This document shows, piece by piece, positions 1-5,330 of a DNA stretch of 6,076 nt. Position 1 is the first letter of the stretch, and each line of letters opens with the position of its first letter. The position numbers and the translations under genes were made by a program. Source of the DNA: Methanomicrobiales archaeon (GTDB taxonomy: Archaea; Halobacteriota; Methanomicrobia; Methanomicrobiales; Methanoculleaceae); contig JAGVUK010000043.1 of the NCBI GenBank assembly GCA_019136335.1, positions 1 to 6,076 on the forward strand, given 5' to 3'. The notes beneath the pieces were generated by a model. The model was given only the letters and a program-made list of their open reading frames with translations, did not search any database and was not told the DNA's origin.

Positions 1-219
1 GCGGTCCGGACGTCGCAGAGCGGGTACCTGCAGCGGCGGATGATCAACGCCCTGCAGGACCTCAAGGTCGAGTATGACGGCACCGTCCGGACGACGGGCG
101 GCCGGATCATCCAGTTCCGCTACGGCGAGGATGGGACCGATCCCGCACGGAGCAGTTACGGCGCCCCGGTGGACGTCAAAGGCATCGTCGAGAGCGTCTT
201 AAAGGAGGAGATCAAATGA
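1..219 (+). CDS. rpoA1: RNA polymerase subunit A' (Rpo1N), C-terminal end, 5' truncated by window
   Basis: This is the last 72 codons of the N-terminal half of the archaeal RNA polymerase largest subunit, read in frame 1 from the window edge to TGA at 217-219. The visible protein begins AVRTSQSGYLQRRMINALQDL, which matches the bridge-helix region of Rpb1/beta' (TAVKTAETGYIQRRL in the eukaryotic protein) that spans the active-centre cleft. It is followed by VEYDGTVR and the conserved FRYGEDG motif, and it ends in VLKEEIK. Archaea split the largest subunit shortly after this point, so the end is natural and not a truncation. The stop overlaps the rpoA2 start in an ATGA arrangement, and the rpoA2 ribosome-binding site lies inside the last codons, which suggests translational coupling of two subunits needed in equal amounts. 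The identification is very secure; only the start lies outside the window. Confidence 0.96.
   Translation, partial: AVRTSQSGYLQRRMINALQDLKVEYDGTVRTTGGRIIQFRYGEDGTDPARSSYGAPVDVKGIVESVLKEEIK
203..208 (+). promoter_or_regulatory. Strong Shine-Dalgarno site for rpoA2
   Basis: AGGAGG lies inside the last codons of rpoA1, seven bases before the rpoA2 ATG at 216. It is a full-length match to the archaeal anti-Shine-Dalgarno sequence and fixes the rpoA2 start despite the overlap with the upstream stop codon. Confidence 0.85.
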
Positions 220-1388
220 ACAGCGATATGGAGCAGCGGATCGATGCCCTCGATCTGCCCTACCGGACCCGGGAAGACCTCAAAGCGAGTCTTGCAGACC
301 GCGAGCTCACCGACGAACAGTTCGACCGGATCCTCGGCATGGTCTTTTCCGAGTACGAGAAGAGCCGGATCGAGCCCTGCGAGGCGGTCGGTATCGTGGC
401 GGCGCAGTCGATCGGCGAGCCCGGCACCCAGATGACGATGCGGACCTTCCACTACGCGGGTGTGGCCGAGATCAACGTTACCCTCGGTCTTCCCCGCCTC
501 ATCGAGATCATGGATGCCCGGCGTGAGCCGAGCACCCCCACGATGGCGGTCCACCTGAAGGACGACTGGGCGTTCAACCGTGACCGCGCCCGTGAGGTGA
601 GCTGGCAGATCGAGGCTGCGCCGCTCCACGAGTTCGGCGATATCACCATCGACATGGAGAATATGCAGGTCCTTGTCCTGCTCAACAAGTCGGTCTGCGA
701 CCGGCGCAAGATCGGCCTCGAGGAGATCTTTGAGGCGGCCCCGAGGAAGATCCGCGAAAAGCGGCATTTCCGTGACTTCGATGTCGAAGAGGATGTAAAG
801 AAGGCGTCGATTGTCTTCATCCCGAAGAACCGGGAGAGTTACCAGAACCTCTTCCAGCTTGCCGAGCACGTCAGGAACGTCATCGTTCAGGGTATCGATG
901 ATATTGAGCGGGTCGTCGTCAGAAAGGAGGGCGGAGAGTATATCCTTTATACTGAAGGCTCCAACCTAAAAGATGTCTTCGAAGTCGAGGGAGTCGATAC
1001 CTCCCGCACCCGGAGCAACAACATCAGCGAGATTGCCGATGTGCTCGGTATCGAGGCGGGCCGGAACGCGATCATCCAGGAGGCCTTAAGTACCCTGAAC
1101 GAACAGGGTATCGGCGTCGATGTCCGCCATATCATGCTCGTCGCCGATATGATGTGCATGGACGGCGAGGTCAAGCAGATCGGCCGGCACGGTATCGCCG
1201 GCGAGAAGGAGAGCGTCCTCTCCCGGGCCGCATTCGAGGTGACGGTCAACCACCTGCTGGATGCGGCAATCGCAAACGAGGTGGACGAATTGAACGGCGT
1301 CACCGAGAACGTGATCGTGGGCCAGCCCATCCAGCTCGGCACCGGTGATGTGAAACTCATCGCAAAACCTGTAAACCTGAAAATCTAG
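216..1388 (+). CDS. rpoA2: DNA-directed RNA polymerase subunit A'' (Rpo1C)
   Basis: This 390-residue protein is the C-terminal half of the archaeal RNA polymerase largest subunit. It supplies the trigger loop, part of the jaw and the C-terminal closing segment of the clamp in the cytoplasmic enzyme. Residues 58-98 (AVGIVAAQSIGEPGTQMTMR, then the TFHYAGVAEINVTLGLPRL segment) are the nearly invariant trigger-loop block that contacts the incoming nucleotide. Residues about 300-330 carry VDVRHIMLVADMMCMDG and a GRHGIAG segment, and about 333-378 carry the FEVTVNHLLDAA...GVTENVIVGQPIQLGTG block shared with Rpb1 and beta'. The length is usual for an archaeal A'' without an intein. The start at 216 is supported by AGGAGG at 203-208 and by overlap with the rpoA1 stop. 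rpl30e follows after 11 bases, so it is surely cotranscribed with its neighbours. No defects are seen. Confidence 0.98.
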   Translation: MNSDMEQRIDALDLPYRTREDLKASLADRELTDEQFDRILGMVFSEYEKSRIEPCEAVGIVAAQSIGEPGTQMTMRTFHYAGVAEINVTLGLPRLIEIMDARREPSTPTMAVHLKDDWAFNRDRAREVSWQIEAAPLHEFGDITIDMENMQVLVLLNKSVCDRRKIGLEEIFEAAPRKIREKRHFRDFDVEEDVKKASIVFIPKNRESYQNLFQLAEHVRNVIVQGIDDIERVVVRKEGGEYILYTEGSNLKDVFEVEGVDTSRTRSNNISEIADVLGIEAGRNAIIQEALSTLNEQGIGVDVRHIMLVADMMCMDGEVKQIGRHGIAGEKESVLSRAAFEVTVNHLLDAAIANEVDELNGVTENVIVGQPIQLGTGDVKLIAKPVNLKI

Positions 1389-1391
1389 GAG
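1387..1391 (+). promoter_or_regulatory. Shine-Dalgarno site for rpl30e, overlapping the rpoA2 stop
   Basis: AGGAG begins inside the TAG stop codon of rpoA2 and ends eight bases before the ATG at 1400. Ribosomes ending rpoA2 therefore sit on the rpl30e initiation site, which favours coupled translation. Confidence 0.75.
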
Positions 1392-1399
1392 AACCGTAT

Positions 1400-1687
1400 A
1401 TGGACTTTAATGCTTCACTCCGTAAAGCCGTGAAGACTGGTACAGTGTTCCTCGGCCAGAACAAGACCCGGGAATGCATCGAGGAGGGCAAGGCCAGACT
1501 TGTCGTGGTGGCCAAAAACAGCCCGGAATCCGTCAAAAATCTTGTGAATGAGATCGATATCCCTGTCTACGTCTACGAAGGCTCGAGTGTCCAGCTCGGA
1601 AAAGCCTGCGGTATGCCGTATGTCGTCAGTGCGCTTGCCGTGGTCGAGCCAGGTGAATCCGATATCCTGAATGCTGCGAGAGTGTAG
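1400..1687 (+). CDS. rpl30e: Large-subunit ribosomal protein L30e (eL30)
   Basis: This 95-residue protein belongs to the L7Ae/L30e/S12e fold, which binds kink-turn RNA; L30e sits in the large ribosomal subunit. Visible family features are an N-terminal helix followed by VKTGTVFLGQNKTRECIEEG, the strand ARLVVVAKNSPE, the strand DIPVYVYEGSSVQLGKACGM with the RNA-contacting glycine-rich turn, and the hydrophobic strand PYVVSALAVVEPGESDIL at the end. The length is normal for archaeal L30e (about 95-105 residues). Placement between rpoA2 and nusA is the conserved archaeal arrangement and separates it from the paralogous L7Ae. The start ATG has a good Shine-Dalgarno site eight bases upstream, and nusA begins three bases after the stop. 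Confidence 0.95.
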   Translation: MDFNASLRKAVKTGTVFLGQNKTRECIEEGKARLVVVAKNSPESVKNLVNEIDIPVYVYEGSSVQLGKACGMPYVVSALAVVEPGESDILNAARV

Positions 1688-1690
1688 ACG

Positions 1691-2140
1691 ATGCCGCAGG
1701 TCGTGCTGACAGAAGAGTGCATGCGCCTTATCTCCCAGTTCGAGAGCCTCACCGGCGCAAGCAGCCGCGATTGTGTCGTCGATAACCGCAATGAGCGGAT
1801 CATCTTCGTGATCAATCCCGGCGACATGGGACTTGCCATAGGGAAGAGCGGGTCGAGCATCAAGAAGGCCTCCGAGGTTATGGGCAAACGGATCGAGGTC
1901 GTGGAGTACTCCATGGACCCGGCCCAGTTCCTCCGGAACTGTTTCCTTCCCGCCCAGGTCACCGGCGTCGACTTCGACATGAACGAAGAGGACCAGCAGG
2001 TCGCCCGTATCGAGGTGCGGGACGAGGACCGGGGCCTTGCCATCGGCAAGGCGGGGAAGAATATCTTCAAGGCAAAGGTTCTTGCACTGCGGCAGCACGA
2101 CATCGCCGATGTCCAGCTGATGCAGAACGAGGCTGCCTGA
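1691..2140 (+). CDS. nusA: Archaeal NusA-like transcription factor (two KH domains)
   Basis: This 149-residue RNA-binding protein is of the short archaeal NusA family, which corresponds only to the tandem KH domains of bacterial NusA and lacks its polymerase-binding N-terminal and S1 domains. KH1 spans roughly residues 27-75 with the GxxG loop GKSG at 51-54 (GLAIGKSGSSIKKA). KH2 spans roughly 103-144 with GKAG at 119-122 (RGLAIGKAGKNIFKAKVLA). Both RNA-gripping loops are intact. Conserved genomic location after rpl30e supports a role in elongation or termination, or in ribosome-linked RNA handling, although the archaeal function is less well defined than the bacterial one. It starts three bases after the rpl30e stop without a clear Shine-Dalgarno site, so it probably relies on translational coupling. 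It is the last gene of this operon; a hairpin/oligo-T terminator follows 52 bases later. Confidence 0.94.
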   Translation: MPQVVLTEECMRLISQFESLTGASSRDCVVDNRNERIIFVINPGDMGLAIGKSGSSIKKASEVMGKRIEVVEYSMDPAQFLRNCFLPAQVTGVDFDMNEEDQQVARIEVRDEDRGLAIGKAGKNIFKAKVLALRQHDIADVQLMQNEAA

Positions 2141-2192
2141 ACCTCTCTCCTCCTTTTCATCGTAACCGTTCCGGAACTCTCCCGCCGGGCGT

Positions 2193-2215
2193 CTCCGGGA
2201 GTGGCCGGAGTTTTT
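2193..2215 (+). terminator. Intrinsic-type terminator after nusA
   Basis: A perfect 6-bp stem, CTCCGG (2193-2198) with CCGGAG (2205-2210) around a 6-base loop, is followed directly by TTTTT (2211-2215). An overlapping alternative stem pairs CTCCCG (2179-2184) with CGGGAG (2196-2201). In archaea the oligo-T stretch is the essential part, and hairpins are optional. The position just after nusA fits the end of the rpo-L30e-nusA transcript. Confidence 0.7.
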
Positions 2216-2363
2216 GAAGTGCAACGACGGGTGCCCGGGCGAGATCGTGGCGAGTCTCAATCCCTGCCCCTACGCTCCCTGTCCAGGAAGACGATCCCCT
2301 GTTGCCGGGAGTCTTCTCGCGGGGCCGATCCGCGCGGGAAGTTCCGGGCGGGCTCTGATCCGG

Positions 2364-2376
2364 AAATTATTTATAT
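2364..2376 (+). promoter_or_regulatory. Archaeal promoter (TATA box with purine-rich BRE) for the 2401 gene
   Basis: An isolated A/T-rich block in a GC-rich region reads AAATTATTTATAT. A TATA box of about TTATTTATAT (2367-2376) is preceded by the purine-rich CGGAAA (2361-2366), as expected for a TFB-recognition element. With usual archaeal spacing of about 25-27 bases from the box centre, transcription would start near 2397-2400, right at the ATG at 2401. The rest of the 2216-2363 gap shows only GC-rich sequence with minor hairpin potential and no supportable gene. Confidence 0.75.
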
Positions 2377-2400
2377 CAGCGCGCGCTCCATGGGACAACC

Positions 2401-3963
2401 ATGAACGGAGGATCCGGGCGGATGGTGGGGCCTGCGCCATCTGCGGGTGGAACCGGAAAAGAGGGTGCACGGAGTTTGCGGATGCCGGAGGGGGTGCTCT
2501 TCTGGCGTCTTCTCATCGTCGTCGCGATAGTGACGCTCTGTCTCGGTCCGGCCGCCTCTCTTGCGGCCGCAGCCCCGGTTCCCGGGGAGAACGGCACTTC
2601 CGGGGGGTCGCCGGCAACCGGCGAGAAACCCGTCACTGCGAAACTGCCGGTTACCCCTGCCGAATCGCGGGAGCCGGCAGAGAAGTCTATAACGGCGAGG
2701 CCTGCGGATCTCGCGGCCACCCCGGAGGTGACGGCGCCAGCCCCTCCTGAGGTGATCAACTCGACGCTCTCCCCGGCGGCGCCAACCTCTCCCGGGCCTA
2801 CCGCGTCGGTTCTCGCAACGACCAACGAGACCGGCGATGAGGAGGAGCCGGTACCGACCCTGGAGGACCTGAATACGACAGCCTCGCCTGAACCTACCGC
2901 GTCGGTTCTCGCAACGACCGACGATGCCGGCGATGAGGATGAGCCGGAGGAGACGCCGGTGCCGGTACCGACCCTGGAGCGGGAGGCCCCCCCGAGGCCG
3001 AATGCGACGATGGCAAGATCACACCAGTCCCACGACCGTCCGCTGGCCCAGGGCGACCACCAGCTCGTCCGTCCCGCATCCCCGTTCACCCCCAGGGAGA
3101 ACGAGACCGGGGCACCGCCTGAGGTTGCCGCGCCGCGCGAGGGCCTCTTCGTCAGGGGTGTCGGGGTGCTCCTCTCCCGGACCCCCGCAGACGTCGCCCT
3201 CACCCGGAGCGGGATGGAGATAGCGAACCTCGACTGGCTGCTTGACGGGGCCATGCGTCTTGGCGGCCGGCACCCGCGGGTGGCGATGGAGGGAGAGACG
3301 TTCACCGTCACGGTGACGGTCGAGGCGCGGAACCTGACGCTCACGGAAGGAGAACCGGCTTACGTCGTCCTGGTGCCGCCGCCGGGCGAGATCGCCGTCT
3401 ACGAGATCACGCGGACCAAAGAACCCCGGAGCCTCCGGGCCGGTGAGCGCGGCGTCTGGGAGTTCTCGGTCACCACCCGGACCGGCCGGCTGACGCTCGA
3501 GAACCTCACGCTCCCCGAGGAGCGGCTTGTCACCAACCTGACATCGTATCCCGATGCCTTCGCGTTCCGCGCCTATGCCCTCGCCGGCAGCCAGGAGATC
3601 CCCTCATCGGGGCTCTCCGACCCGGTGCTCGCCGTCCGGCCCGGCGGGAGCACGAACGCGACCGTGGAGTCCCCCCTCCCTGCTCTCTACACACTTGTCG
3701 GGGTTCAGGACTCGCTCCTCCGCCCGTCGGAGACGATGACCGATGCATGGCGGCGGGGCGTCGACTATGACGCGATCACCGCCGGGGCGGGGGAGCACCT
3801 CGCCGCCCTCGGGAGCCTCGGGAAGGAGGAGGTAGCGGCCGTCTATGCCAGGGAGGGGAAGGCCGGGGGGGCGGCGGCGGCCGGATCCTCTTCGTCACCG
3901 TTCGACCTGATCGCGGGGTTCTTCCGCGGCATCTTCGGGTGGTTCGGGGGGACAGCCGGCTAA
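2401..3963 (+). CDS. Probable secreted/cell-surface protein with Pro/Thr-rich linker and Ig-like domain; function unknown
   Basis: I do not recognise a named family for this 520-residue protein. Residues 31-58 (GVLFWRLLIVVAIVTLCLGP, then AASLAAAA) form a signal peptide with likely cleavage near A58. Residues 59-240 are a low-complexity Pro/Thr/Ala/Glu linker with a duplicated PTASVLATT unit (133-141 and 165-173), each followed by an acidic GDE run. Residues about 260-415 are beta-rich with alternating hydrophobics (ETFTVTVTVEARNLTLTEG, GVWEFSVTTR), resembling an Ig-like or CARDB-like fold. Ten N-glycosylation sequons occur (N64, 120, 142, 158, 201, 234, 311, 368, 379, 419). The protein ends SSSSPFDLIAGFFRGIFGWF plus GGTAG, a short aromatic helix that could bind membrane or envelope. 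It has its own promoter and terminator. Start choice: ATG 2401 would be essentially leaderless; ATG 2482 (residue 28) has GGAG at 2471-2474 with 7-base spacing and would put the signal peptide at the true N-terminus, giving 493 residues. An envelope role is inference. Confidence 0.85.
   Translation: MNGGSGRMVGPAPSAGGTGKEGARSLRMPEGVLFWRLLIVVAIVTLCLGPAASLAAAAPVPGENGTSGGSPATGEKPVTAKLPVTPAESREPAEKSITARPADLAATPEVTAPAPPEVINSTLSPAAPTSPGPTASVLATTNETGDEEEPVPTLEDLNTTASPEPTASVLATTDDAGDEDEPEETPVPVPTLEREAPPRPNATMARSHQSHDRPLAQGDHQLVRPASPFTPRENETGAPPEVAAPREGLFVRGVGVLLSRTPADVALTRSGMEIANLDWLLDGAMRLGGRHPRVAMEGETFTVTVTVEARNLTLTEGEPAYVVLVPPPGEIAVYEITRTKEPRSLRAGERGVWEFSVTTRTGRLTLENLTLPEERLVTNLTSYPDAFAFRAYALAGSQEIPSSGLSDPVLAVRPGGSTNATVESPLPALYTLVGVQDSLLRPSETMTDAWRRGVDYDAITAGAGEHLAALGSLGKEEVAAVYAREGKAGGAAAAGSSSSPFDLIAGFFRGIFGWFGGTAG
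2797..2978 (+). repeat. Internal duplication in the surface-protein linker
   Basis: A 27-base stretch at 2797-2823 recurs identically at 2893-2919, 96 bases (32 codons) apart and in the same frame, encoding PTASVLATT both times. Similarity continues into an acidic GDE run and then a shared GCCGGTACCGACCCTGGAG at 2847-2865 and 2961-2979; the second copy has an 18-base insertion between these parts. The unit boundaries suggest a recent tandem duplication of a linker segment. It lies wholly inside the coding region. Confidence 0.85.
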
Positions 3964-3979
3964 ACGGCAGGAGTGTAAG

Positions 3980-4045
3980 GACCGCGAGAGCCGCGAAGGG
4001 GCGTTACTCACAACCCACCTGGTCTTCGCGCTTCGCACCCCGTGA
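3980..4045. repeat. Palindromic intergenic element, copy A (GCGAAG-type arms)
   Basis: The left arm at about 3984-3998 (GCGAGAGCCGCGAAG) pairs with the right arm at 4024-4036 (CTTCGCGCTTCGC) over 13 base pairs with two single-base bulges, around a 25-base loop. Just inside the left arm is GGCGT (4000-4004), and TGGTCT (4020-4025) leads into the right arm. Copy B at 5257-5330 has the same loop-edge motifs at similar spacing. Short GCGAAG-rich repeats of this style are common in intergenic regions of many prokaryotes; mobility or function is unknown. Confidence 0.6.
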
Positions 4046-4048
4046 ACC

Positions 4049-4090
4049 ACCCGGCAGGGGCGGTATGACTCCGCCGGGTTCTCTTCTTTT
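4049..4090 (+). terminator. Terminator for the surface-protein gene
   Basis: A perfect 7-bp stem, ACCCGGC (4049-4055) with GCCGGGT (4073-4079), or alternatively GGCGG (4059-4063) with CCGCC (4071-4075), is followed by the pyrimidine tract TTCTCTTCTTTT ending at 4090. It lies 86 bases after the stop at 3963, between two convergent genes, and its T-rich side faces plus-strand transcripts. No comparable oligo-T run is seen for the minus-strand gene on its far side. Confidence 0.6.
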
Positions 4091-4115
4091 GGGACCTTTC
4101 TCCTCCGGCCCGCCC

Positions 4116-5147
4116 TCACCCCTCCCGGAGCTGCTTCCAGAGGTACATAAGCCCGAAGCACCCCGAGAGCATCATATCCCCGAAGGGCGCCGCCTGGCAG
4201 GCCCCCGGGAGCAGCCGGAGCCGGTTCGGCCCCGTGACGGCCACGGCATTGGTGACGAGGGGTTTCCTGACCGCAGCCCCGTGGCCGCCGTCGTCGAAGA
4301 CCTCTTCCGACGTCAGCGTGCCGTCGGCGAGCCGCCGGATGTAGTGCTGGAGTTTCGCCGGGGTGAGGGCGCCGGTATGGTGCTCGAAGATCCCGTAGAT
4401 CTTCCGTCCTTTCAGGGCGAAGCAGAGGGTATGCCCGTTCCCGGCGTTGACGAGGATGACCCCCTCCTTTGCCTGCTGCCGGACCCGCGGATCGCAGAGC
4501 GCCCCGATGAGCGCGACCGGCCCGGTATCGGTGACGAGCGCGCCCGGCGCCTGCCTCCGGACCGCCTGCATCCTTGTCATATCGGCAAGCGGGGGGTCAG
4601 CGACGAGCGAGAGGAGGTCCCAGTCCCCGGCATCCAGCCGCTCCCGCATCAGTTCGAACCGGTGGATGCGGTTGCTCCGGTGCGGGGAGTAGCCGTGGTC
4701 CTGGACCGCGACCGCGACGTTCTCCGGGTACCCGACACAAAAGAGGGAGAGCGCGTTTTTGAGCTCCGGCTCCATGTAGTCGGTGGTATGGATGATCACC
4801 GCGTCCTCCGGGGGGTCGGCCCGGATCCCGACGCCCATCGATCGGACCTTCTCAAGATCGTCGTGCAGGGTCCCGGCAGCCTCTGGGGTGGCGGAGATGG
4901 GGAGGCCTGCCGCCAGGTGCTCCCGTACTGCGCCGGTGTTCGCGCCGCCGCCCATCAGGAACCCGTCGAGGAAGACCGGGCGACCGGCCCCGGTCGCCTG
5001 CCGGATCTTCTTCGCCGTCACCACCGTCGGCGAGGGGAGGACCAGTTTGATGCTGTTCTCGATAGTCCGGCCGGGCTCGTAGACCAGGATGTCCTGGGTG
5101 CCCCTGCCGACGTCGATCGCAAGAAGCGGAGTGTTGAGATCGATCAT
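4116..5147 (-). CDS. DUF1786 (COG4012) family protein, actin/sugar-kinase-like ATPase fold
   Basis: This 343-residue protein matches what I recall of DUF1786/COG4012, a family found in methanogens and some bacteria. It has no established reaction, and older annotation as a pyruvate formate-lyase activating enzyme is unsupported because no radical-SAM CxxxCxxC motif is present. Residues 10-20 (AIDVGRGTQDI) resemble the phosphate-1 loop of the ASKHA superfamily (sugar kinases, Hsp70, actin), and residues 231-242 (ILVNAGNGHTLC) resemble phosphate-2. Other striking conserved-looking blocks are GFLMGGGANTG (63-73), AVQDHG (147-152), DTGPVALIGALCD (207-219), FEHHTG (254-259) and FDDGGHGA (284-291). 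No signal peptide is seen, so it is cytoplasmic. Start: ATG 5147 has GAGG six bases upstream; an upstream in-frame GTG at 5159 would add MRIF but overlaps that site, so I prefer 5147. The gene is monocistronic, convergent with the surface-protein gene, and enclosed by two palindromic elements. Confidence 0.9.
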   Translation of the reverse strand: MIDLNTPLLAIDVGRGTQDILVYEPGRTIENSIKLVLPSPTVVTAKKIRQATGAGRPVFLDGFLMGGGANTGAVREHLAAGLPISATPEAAGTLHDDLEKVRSMGVGIRADPPEDAVIIHTTDYMEPELKNALSLFCVGYPENVAVAVQDHGYSPHRSNRIHRFELMRERLDAGDWDLLSLVADPPLADMTRMQAVRRQAPGALVTDTGPVALIGALCDPRVRQQAKEGVILVNAGNGHTLCFALKGRKIYGIFEHHTGALTPAKLQHYIRRLADGTLTSEEVFDDGGHGAAVRKPLVTNAVAVTGPNRLRLLPGACQAAPFGDMMLSGCFGLMYLWKQLREG

Positions 5148-5153
5148 GAATAT

Positions 5154-5157
5154 CCTC
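5154..5157 (-). promoter_or_regulatory. Shine-Dalgarno site choosing ATG 5147
   Basis: On the minus strand GAGG (5157 down to 5154) lies six bases before ATG 5147. It overlaps the GTG at 5159, the alternative longer start, and so argues against it. Confidence 0.55.
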
Positions 5158-5188
5158 ACGAACCGACGCGGCCTTATGGAGCGCGGCT

Positions 5189-5200
5189 CCTATATCGAGT
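5189..5200 (-). promoter_or_regulatory. Possible TATA box for the DUF1786 gene
   Basis: On the minus strand the segment reads ACTCGATATAGG, one of the few A/T-rich hexamers upstream of the gene. Usual archaeal spacing would start transcription near 5168-5170 and give a leader of about 20 bases before ATG 5147. The match to TTTATATA is weak, so this is tentative. Confidence 0.35.
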
Positions 5201-5214
5201 TTCTCCGCGAAGTC

Positions 5215-5242
5215 AAAAAAGGATGCTTTGTGCAATGCATCC
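5215..5242 (-). terminator. Minus-strand hairpin with T6 upstream of the DUF1786 gene
   Basis: On the minus strand GGATGC (5242-5237), a 10-base loop, and GCATCC (5226-5221) are followed directly by TTTTTT (5220-5215). The polarity is clear because the plus-strand side has no T run. It sits 68 bases before ATG 5147 and just upstream of the possible TATA box. It could stop read-through from the right, end a small unannotated transcript, or act within a longer DUF1786 leader. Confidence 0.65.
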
Positions 5243-5256
5243 CCTCATAACCTTCC

Positions 5257-5330
5257 CCTCGCGTCTTTCGCGTGAGGCGTAGTATAGGAGCAGCAACATG
5301 GTCTCACGCGAAGCCGCGAAGAACGCGAAG
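5257..5330. repeat. Palindromic intergenic element, copy B (GCGAAG-type arms)
   Basis: The left arm at 5258-5276 (CTCGCGTCTTTCGCGTGAG) pairs with the right arm at 5303-5321 (CTCACGCGAAGCCGCGAAG). The first ten pairs next to the loop are perfect (5267-5276 with 5303-5312), and further pairs follow after one bulge and a mismatch; the loop is 26 bases. A further GCGAAG follows at 5325-5330. GGCGT (5276-5280) and TGGTCT (5299-5304) frame the loop as in copy A, but here the CGCGAAG sense lies in the right arm, whereas in copy A it lies in the left. Confidence 0.7.

Noticed and set aside
156..869. A 237-codon minus-strand open frame within rpoA2
   Set aside because: It is antisense to rpoA2, with a product typical of mirrored GC-rich coding sequence.
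1415..2260. A 281-codon minus-strand open frame across rpl30e and nusA
   Set aside because: It is antisense to two securely identified genes and resembles no family.
2214..2750. A Cys-containing plus-strand frame starting with TTG (KCNDGCPGEIVASLNPCPYAP)
   Set aside because: The cysteine spacing looked zinc-finger-like at first. But the frame starts on a TTG inside the terminator T run, runs out of frame through the surface-protein gene, and shows no conserved domain.
2376..3344. A 322-codon open frame on the minus strand
   Set aside because: It is antisense to the surface-protein gene, with a Ser/Gly/Val-rich composition mirrored from the linker codons. It has no own promoter or start signal.
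3939..5282. A 447-codon open frame on the plus strand
   Set aside because: It lies antisense across the DUF1786 gene. Its product is Pro/Arg/Gly/Asp-rich with no family resemblance, a usual result of the codon pattern of a GC-rich gene on the other strand.
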